Assembly (NCBI RefSeq): GCF_003990045.1
Contig: NZ_RZGZ01000002.1
Coordinates: 1,178,001 to 1,242,000, forward strand
DNA from: Labedella endophytica
GTDB taxonomy: Bacteria > Actinomycetota > Actinomycetes > Actinomycetales > Microbacteriaceae
Direction: 5' to 3'
DNA length: 64,000 bases
The notes under the pieces are model-generated. The model did no database searches and was not told where the DNA came from. It was given only the letters and a program-made list of their open reading frames with translations. Made by a program: the position numbers and the translations under genes. Below, piece by piece: positions 59,017 through 64,000 of this stretch. Each line of letters opens with the position of its first letter. Within the stretch, counting starts at the first letter, position 1.

Positions 59017-60145
59017 GGCTGTGGTTCCCTTCCGAGCGGGTGGGTGGTGCTGAGGGGGTCTGGGTGTCGCGGCCGATCGGCTCGACGACGACGTCGTCCG
59101 GCCAGTGGAACGTCGCGTCGGCTCGCCGCACGACGGCGGCCGGGTCCGAGGGGAGGACGTCGTCCAGGAAACGGTAGCGGGACGAGAGCTCTCGATCGCC
59201 GTCGGCACGGTTCCTCGACCACCAGTCGGCGATATCGCCCCAGCCGGGCGAGGCGAGCGAGCCGCCGAACTGCTGGACGGCGAGCGCCGAGCACAGCGCG
59301 GAGAAGGACAATCGCTGGGCGAGCGGCCATTCCCGGAGCGTGCCGAGCACGAACGATGCGGCGAAGACGTCGCCGGCTCCCGTGGCGTCGAGGAGGGTGA
59401 CCGGGACGCGCGGCACGCGCGCCTCTTCCCCGGTGGAGGAATCGATCGCGATCGCGCCGTCCTCACCGCACGTGACGACGACGAGGGGCACTCGGGCGGA
59501 GAGCGAGCGGGCGGCCGCGAGCGGTGAATCCGTCCGGGTGTACGCCATCGCCTCGACCATGTTGGGCGTGAAGGCGTAGCAGGAGCTCAGCGGATCGAGA
59601 GTGGCGGTGTCCCACACGCCCGTCGCATCCCACCCGACGTCGGCGAACACCCGCGTGCCCGACGCGGCGGCCACACGCCACCACTCTTCACGGGGCCCTT
59701 GCGACGCCATGCCGCTCAGCTCGGCGAAGGCCGCGCCTGCCGACAGGGGTTCCGCGAGGAGCTCGTCCGCCGAGATCGGGCTGTCGTGGCCGTGCGTGAT
59801 CATGCTGCGGTCACCGTGCTCGGCGATCGAGACGGTCACGGCGGTGTGCCAGTCCTCGAGGGAGCGTGAGCGGCGGAGGTCGATGCCCTCGTGCTCCTCG
59901 AGCACCTTCCAGCACCAGCGTCCATAGGCGTCGTCCCCGAAGGTCGAGGCGAGGGCCGTCCGAAGACCGAGTCGGCTCGCGGCGACGGCGAGGTTCGCGA
60001 TTCCGCCGGGGCTCGATCCCATCCCGTCCGCGTACACCTCGGTGCCGGGAGACGGGGGCGAGCTCAATCCTGTGAGCACCATGTCGAAGAACAGTGACCC
60101 CGCGAGCACGACGTCGACCTCGGGGCCTGCGGTGCTCGCATTCAT
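59009..60145 (-). CDS. PfkB-family sugar kinase
   Basis: 378 residues. SSPGGIANLAVAASRLGLRTAL is the sugar-binding N-motif and LLDATGAGDVFAASFV the C-motif with the anion hole and catalytic Asp. Length is above the usual 310, with a 50-residue C-terminal extension. As first gene of the operon it would phosphorylate the imported sugar, possibly glucosamine, before the NagB-like step; this is inference from context. GAAGGA six bases before ATG 60145. Confidence 0.9.
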   Translation of the reverse strand: MNASTAGPEVDVVLAGSLFFDMVLTGLSSPPSPGTEVYADGMGSSPGGIANLAVAASRLGLRTALASTFGDDAYGRWCWKVLEEHEGIDLRRSRSLEDWHTAVTVSIAEHGDRSMITHGHDSPISADELLAEPLSAGAAFAELSGMASQGPREEWWRVAAASGTRVFADVGWDATGVWDTATLDPLSSCYAFTPNMVEAMAYTRTDSPLAAARSLSARVPLVVVTCGEDGAIAIDSSTGEEARVPRVPVTLLDATGAGDVFAASFVLGTLREWPLAQRLSFSALCSALAVQQFGGSLASPGWGDIADWWSRNRADGDRELSSRYRFLDDVLPSDPAAVVRRADATFHWPDDVVVEPIGRDTQTPSAPPTRSEGNHSHE

Positions 60146-60181
60146 GGGGAATCCTTCGACATCGAGTGGAACCGTATGAGT

Positions 60182-60201
60182 GATCATCATGGTTAATGAT
60201 C
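60182..60201. promoter_or_regulatory. Candidate DeoR operator
   Basis: GATCAT-N8-ATGATC inverted repeat in the gap between the divergent kinase operon and deoR, including TTAATGATC. Confidence 0.5.
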
Positions 60202-60235
60202 GGAGGTGCGTCAAATCATGCTCGAAAGTGACTGA

Positions 60236-60241
60236 TATGCT
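60236..60241 (+). promoter_or_regulatory. -10 element TATGCT, leaderless start of deoR
   Basis: TATGCT, then seven bases, then ATG at 60249, with no ribosome-binding site. Confidence 0.45.
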
Positions 60242-60248
60242 CGGCGCC

Positions 60249-60998
60249 ATGCTCACAGCGACGCGCCAGGCGAAGATCCTGGATTCCCTGCGCACGGACG
60301 GCGAGGTCTCCGTCGAACTCCTCGCGGGCCGCTTCGGCGTGTCGGCATCGACGATCCGCCGCGATCTCAACTCGCTGAGCGCGGACGGACTGCTCCGTCG
60401 CGTGCGGGGTGGTGGCAGCGTCGAGCAGGACCGGGTCCCGTTCGACGAGATCCAGCGCGTGCGTAGTGCGGAGAAGGAGAGCGTCGCCCTCCGCGCGGTC
60501 GATCTCGTGTCCGACGGAGACGTCGTCCTGATCGACATCGGCACCACGACCGCGCTCCTCGCCCGGCACTTGCGCGGTCGGCACATCACCGTGGCGACGT
60601 CGAGCCTCGCGGTCATCGACCAGTTGAGGGACGACGACGACGTCGAACTCATCGTGCTCGGCGGGGCCGTGCGCAAGAACTACAACTCGATGGTCGGCGT
60701 GCTCACCGAGCAGGCCCTCGCGCAGATCCGAGCATCCATCTGCTTCCTCGGTACGAGCGGCATCCGCCCGGACGGGACGGTGCTCGATACCACCGGTATG
60801 GAGGTCCCCGTGAAGAAGGCGATGATCGAATCGTCCAACCGCACCGTCGTCCTCGCCGACTCCTCCAAGTTCCCGGGCGTCGGGTTGCTCAACGTGTGCG
60901 GCCCCGATCGTCTCGACACCGTCATCACGAACGCCGACGCGGACGCCGCGACGCTCGACGTCCTCCGTACCGCCGGCGTGGAGGTGCTCGCCGCATGA
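60249..60998 (+). CDS. DeoR-family sugar operon regulator
   Basis: 249 residues. N-terminal DeoR helix-turn-helix (RQAKILDSLRTDGEVSVELLAGRFGVSASTIRRDL) and the C-terminal sugar-phosphate sensor with IDIGTTTALLARHL and VLADSSKFPGVG. Such proteins repress until a phosphosugar binds. It is divergent from the kinase operon and overlaps the GH4 gene, so it should control both units. An ATG four codons upstream (60237) is the alternative start. Confidence 0.92.
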   Translation: MLTATRQAKILDSLRTDGEVSVELLAGRFGVSASTIRRDLNSLSADGLLRRVRGGGSVEQDRVPFDEIQRVRSAEKESVALRAVDLVSDGDVVLIDIGTTTALLARHLRGRHITVATSSLAVIDQLRDDDDVELIVLGGAVRKNYNSMVGVLTEQALAQIRASICFLGTSGIRPDGTVLDTTGMEVPVKKAMIESSNRTVVLADSSKFPGVGLLNVCGPDRLDTVITNADADAATLDVLRTAGVEVLAA

Positions 60999-62347
60999 AG
61001 CTCACGATCATCGGAGGCGGCGGCTTCCGCGTGCCCCAGGTCTTCGAGGCCGTCGCCGCCGCAGGCGCCCCCGTCGTGATCGACGAGCTCTGCCTCTACG
61101 ACACCTCGACGGCGCGGCTCGGAACGATCGGTGCCGTGATCGATCAGCTCGCGGAGACGACGGCCCGCCACCCCCGCATCACGACGACCGACGACCTCGA
61201 CGAGGCCCTGACGGGTGCCGACTTCGTGTTCAGCGCCGTGCGCATCGGCGGGACGGAGGGGCGCATCATCGATGAGCGCACGGCTCTCGACCTGGGTGTG
61301 CTCGGCCAGGAGACCGTCGGTCCCGGTGGGCTCGCCTACGCCCTGCGCACCGTGCCGTTCATGACGCGGCTCGCCGAGCGCATCAAGACCGTCGCGCCCG
61401 ACGCGTGGGTCATCAACTTCACCAACCCCGCCGGGATCGTCACCGAGGCGATGCGCGCCGTGCTCGGCGACCGCGTCGTGGGCATCTGCGACACCCCCAT
61501 CGGGCTCATGCGCCGTGCCGCGGCGGCGTCCGCACCCCTCGCCGTTCCGGGCGAGGGGACGGTGTCGTTCGATTACGTGGGCCTCAACCACCTCGGCTGG
61601 CTGCGGTCGCTCGCCATCGACGGCGTCGACGTGCTGCCCGCGCTCCTCGCCTCCGACGAGGCGCTCGTCGACATCGAGGAAGCCCGCCTCATGGGCTTCG
61701 ACTGGGTGCGCGCGATCGGCGCCCTGCCGAACGAGTACCTGTACTACTACTACTTCGGTCGCGAGGCGGTGGAGCGTATCTCCGCGACCGACGAGACGCG
61801 GGGCGAGTTCCTCGACGCGCAGCAGCGGGGCTTCTTCGACGCCCCCGGGCCCGATCCGCTCGCCTCGTGGCTGCGGACGCGCCACGAGCGGGAGTCGAGC
61901 TACATGGCGGAGAGCCGGCCGGAAGGCGAAGAGGGCGAACGTCAGGCGTCCGACGTCGACGGGGGCGGCTACCAGCAGGTGGCGCTCGACCTCATGGCCG
62001 CGATCGCGACCGGGCGGCGCTCGACGATGATCCTCAACGTCGCGAACGCCGGACTCGTGCCCGCGCTGCCGGACGACGCCGTCATCGAGGTGGGCTGCAC
62101 GGTCGACGCGGACGGCGTTCACCCGTGGCCGATCGCGGACGTGACGGGCGAGATGCTCGGCCTCATGACGCAGGTGAAGTCGGCCGAACGGCTCGTGATC
62201 GAGGCGACGCGGACCGGGTCGCGCGAACTCGCGTGGCGCGCGTTCGCCGCACATCCGCTCGTCGACTCCGTGGGCGTCGCGAAGACACTCGTGCAGCACT
62301 ACGGCGAGCGCTTCGACTCGATCGGTCGCTTGCTCGACGGTCGCTGA
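60995..62347 (+). CDS. Family GH4 glycosidase (6-phospho-glycosidase-like)
   Basis: 450 residues. NAD-binding KLTIIGGGGFRVPQ at the start, INFTNPAGIVTEA, the metal Cys in GICDTPIGL and the metal His in GLNHLGW are GH4 hallmarks; these enzymes use NAD+ and Mn2+ and an oxidation-elimination mechanism, and cleave alpha or beta bonds, with or without 6-phosphate. Here the substrate would be an imported amino-sugar oligosaccharide. ATGA overlap with deoR. Confidence 0.92.
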   Translation: MKLTIIGGGGFRVPQVFEAVAAAGAPVVIDELCLYDTSTARLGTIGAVIDQLAETTARHPRITTTDDLDEALTGADFVFSAVRIGGTEGRIIDERTALDLGVLGQETVGPGGLAYALRTVPFMTRLAERIKTVAPDAWVINFTNPAGIVTEAMRAVLGDRVVGICDTPIGLMRRAAAASAPLAVPGEGTVSFDYVGLNHLGWLRSLAIDGVDVLPALLASDEALVDIEEARLMGFDWVRAIGALPNEYLYYYYFGREAVERISATDETRGEFLDAQQRGFFDAPGPDPLASWLRTRHERESSYMAESRPEGEEGERQASDVDGGGYQQVALDLMAAIATGRRSTMILNVANAGLVPALPDDAVIEVGCTVDADGVHPWPIADVTGEMLGLMTQVKSAERLVIEATRTGSRELAWRAFAAHPLVDSVGVAKTLVQHYGERFDSIGRLLDGR

Positions 62348-62366
62348 GCGAGCCGGTCAGGATCCC

Positions 62367-62436
62367 GGTCCCTGAGCTCGTCGAAGGGACGTTCCCCTTC
62401 CACAGAGCTGGGGACGCTTCGACAGGCTCAGCGACC
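62367..62436. repeat. Interspersed palindromic repeat / terminator between GH4 and hspR genes
   Basis: Arms GGTCCCTGAGCTCGTCGAAG.. (62367-62388) and its near complement (62415-62436) match at 18-19 of 22 positions, with an inner GGGACG/GGGGACG pairing. CTGAGC-CTGTCGAAG-type repeats are scattered widely in high-GC actinobacterial intergenic regions. Confidence 0.7.
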
Positions 62437-62443
62437 GGGGGCG

Positions 62444-62884
62444 TCAGTCGTTGCCGTCGTCGTCCGCGGCGCGCTGCGAGAGAGGTCGCCACACGACGAC
62501 CTCCGTGCGTCGCTGGGCGCGGGCGCCATGACGCAGCGGTACGACGTCGCCTTGCGAACCCGCCGCGAAGACGAGCCGACCCGACGCGCGGAGCATCTGG
62601 TCGGCGAGGGTGTGCTCGAGATCGCGCACACGCTTCGACAGGTCGCTCACCTGGTTCTCGAGCGCGAGGATGCGCGAGATCCCCTCGAGGCTGACACCCT
62701 CGGAGCTGAGCCGCGCGACCTCGCGCAGCTGGACGACGTCGCGCATCGAGTAGCGGCGCGACTTCCCCGCCGTGCGGGTGGGGCTCACGAGCCCGATGCG
62801 GTCGTACTGCCGCAGGGTCTGCGGGTGCATGCCTGCGAGCTCGGCCGCGACGGCGATCGCGAAGACGGGAGTGTCCTCATCCAT
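62444..62884 (-). CDS. hspR: Heat-shock repressor HspR
   Basis: 146 residues, MerR superfamily. FAIAVAAELAGMHPQTLRQYDRIGLVSP is the HspR DNA-binding signature, followed by a coiled coil (LENQVSDLSKRVRDLEHTLADQM) and a basic/acidic tail. It binds HAIR sites, with DnaK as co-repressor in Streptomyces. Located after dnaJ as in the classic dnaK-grpE-dnaJ-hspR operon; target before clpB at 18741. Confidence 0.95.
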   Translation of the reverse strand: MDEDTPVFAIAVAAELAGMHPQTLRQYDRIGLVSPTRTAGKSRRYSMRDVVQLREVARLSSEGVSLEGISRILALENQVSDLSKRVRDLEHTLADQMLRASGRLVFAAGSQGDVVPLRHGARAQRRTEVVVWRPLSQRAADDDGND

Positions 62885-62943
62885 CGGACCTCACCATCCC
62901 TTCGCGGCCGCCGCGCGGCCGTCTCGTGTGCAGTGCCGGGGCG

Positions 62944-63945
62944 TCAGCCCCGTGCGCGCTCGATCAGATCGACGCGCGGATTCTCGTGCGGCCCCACCTC
63001 GGCGAACCGTTCGAGGGCCTCGAGGGCCTCCGAACTGAGGTGGGACGGGACCGCGACCTGGACGACGGCGAGGAGGTCGCCGGTGCCCTTCGGCGCCTGG
63101 ACCCCCTTACCCTTCACCCGGAGCACGCGACCGGACGGGGTACCGGGCGCGACGCGGAGCTTGACGGGCTCCCCACCGAGCGTCGGCACCTCGATGGTCG
63201 CGCCGAGTGTGGCCTCCACGAAGGTCACCGGCACCGCGACGCGGAGATTCAGCCCGTCGCGCTCGAAGACCGGGTGCTTGCGCACCGTCACCGTGAGCAC
63301 GATGTCGCCGGCCTCGCCGCCGTCGGGCGAGGACTGACCCTTGCCGCGCAAGCGGATCTTCTGACCGTCCGAGACGCCGGCGGGGATCTTCACCTTGATG
63401 GTGCGACCCTCCGACGTCTGCAGACTCACCGTGTCGCCCTGCGTCGCGGTGATGAAGTCGACCGTGGTTGTCGCCGTGACGTCGCGACCCTTCGTCGGAC
63501 CGCCGAAGCCCCGGTAGCCGCCGCTCGGCGTGCCGAAGCCCGCCGAGCGACCGCCGCCGCCGAACATGCCTCCGAGCAGGTCCTCGAAACCGGACTGCTG
63601 GTAGCTCGTCTGCTGCCCGCGGGCACCGCCGCCGAACATCCCGCCGAAGACGTCCTCGAAGCCGCCGTTGCCCGCGCCGCCGGAGCCCGGAGCCGTGAAA
63701 CGCGCTCCGGACCCCATGGCCCGCATCTGGTCGTACTCCTTGCGCTGCTCGGCGTCGTTCAACACCGTGTACGCCTCGCTGATCTCCTTGAAGCGGGCCT
63801 CGGCGGCCGCGTCACCCGGATTGGAATCCGGGTGGAACTTCCGCGCCAGCTTGCGGTACGTCTTCTTGAGGTCGGCAGCCGAGACGTCCTTCGACACTCC
63901 CAGGACCTTGTAGAAGTCCTTGTCGAACCAATCCTGACTCGCCAT
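62944..63945 (-). CDS. dnaJ: DnaJ-type co-chaperone without zinc finger (CbpA-like)
   Basis: 333 residues. J domain with HPD in RKFHPDSNPGD, then a long Gly/Phe-rich region (about 80-155, with FGGMFGGG repeats) and the two C-terminal substrate domains (VDFITATQGDTVSL ... GDIVLTVTVRKHPVFERDG). The four CxxCxGxG zinc motifs of canonical DnaJ are absent. It stimulates DnaK ATPase. Lies between grpE and hspR. Confidence 0.94.
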   Translation of the reverse strand: MASQDWFDKDFYKVLGVSKDVSAADLKKTYRKLARKFHPDSNPGDAAAEARFKEISEAYTVLNDAEQRKEYDQMRAMGSGARFTAPGSGGAGNGGFEDVFGGMFGGGARGQQTSYQQSGFEDLLGGMFGGGGRSAGFGTPSGGYRGFGGPTKGRDVTATTTVDFITATQGDTVSLQTSEGRTIKVKIPAGVSDGQKIRLRGKGQSSPDGGEAGDIVLTVTVRKHPVFERDGLNLRVAVPVTFVEATLGATIEVPTLGGEPVKLRVAPGTPSGRVLRVKGKGVQAPKGTGDLLAVVQVAVPSHLSSEALEALERFAEVGPHENPRVDLIERARG

Positions 63946-63959
63946 CTGTCCGTCCTCGT

Positions 63960-64000
63960 TCAGCTAGCGGGCACCTGCACGACGACTTTCGCCGCGCGCA
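63960..64000 (-). CDS. grpE: C-terminal end of GrpE (partial)
   Basis: The last 12 codons read RAAKVVVQVPAS then TGA. This fits the end of an actinobacterial GrpE (conserved Arg-Ala-Ala-Lys-Val-Val strand) and the operon order. Only 41 bases are visible, so the call leans on context. Confidence 0.55.
   Translation of the reverse strand, partial: RAAKVVVQVPAS

Noticed and set aside
57661-59466. 601-residue fusion of the binding protein with an N-terminal part
   Set aside because: The signal peptide and lipobox begin at 59016; the upstream part is a shadow of the kinase gene.

Overview
The window is high-GC actinobacterial chromosome, most likely from the family Microbacteriaceae. The evidence is the rRNA sequence type, the strongly GC-biased codons, the frequent GTG starts and overlapping stop/start codons, the conserved order tyrA-cmk-der next to parA-scpA-scpB-rluB, and an HspR/HAIR heat-shock circuit. 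The genus cannot be fixed from the sequence alone. No prophage, insertion sequence, CRISPR array or tRNA gene was seen.

Layout. 1-4.2 kb: the end of a two-component system, a small unknown gene and a NatAB-type ABC exporter. 4.2-16.5 kb: mostly accessory metabolic and regulatory genes: threonine aldolase, a membrane protein, a MalT-like LuxR regulator, a zinc alcohol dehydrogenase, two small acidic disordered proteins, acetyl-CoA synthetase, a nitroreductase, a drug-efflux MFS protein and a lipoprotein. 16.5-21.5 kb: an N-domain-less ClpB under a perfect HAIR operator, a 2H phosphoesterase, a sarcosine-oxidase-like flavoprotein and a paired SMR transporter. 21.8-38.5 kb: a long minus-strand run of housekeeping genes: TPR-like protein, HAD phosphatase, tlyA, nadK, recN, pyrG, Nudix, xerD, parA, scpA, scpB, rlu, tyrA, cmk, der. 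38.6-44.3 kb: one complete rrn operon on the minus strand (16S-23S-5S) with promoter, processing stems and terminator. 44.6-51.7 kb: GT4 glycosyltransferase, DUF2017, clpS, a TerC transporter behind a probable yybP-ykoY manganese riboswitch, DUF817, an RlmG-like methyltransferase, and a divergent MarR/SDR pair.

51.8-62.3 kb: the most distinctive region, a complete-looking amino-sugar cluster. On the minus strand a tightly overlapping operon runs PfkB kinase, ABC binding protein, two permeases, a NagB-like deaminase, then a 1095-residue secreted PIG-L deacetylase with a CBM9-like domain and a LAITG sorting signal. Divergently, a DeoR regulator overlaps a GH4 glycosidase. No NagA (cytosolic deacetylase) is present. 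I infer that GlcNAc-containing material is deacetylated at the cell surface, then imported, hydrolysed, phosphorylated and deaminated. The NagB-like protein lacks the usual catalytic Glu (Ala instead), so its substrate may differ.

62.4-64 kb: the end of a dnaK-type operon (grpE tail, dnaJ without zinc finger, hspR). HspR is the expected repressor at the HAIR site before clpB 44 kb away in the same window.

Coordinates of starts were chosen from ribosome-binding sites, overlaps and -10 spacing. Functions come from motif recognition; no database search was possible.
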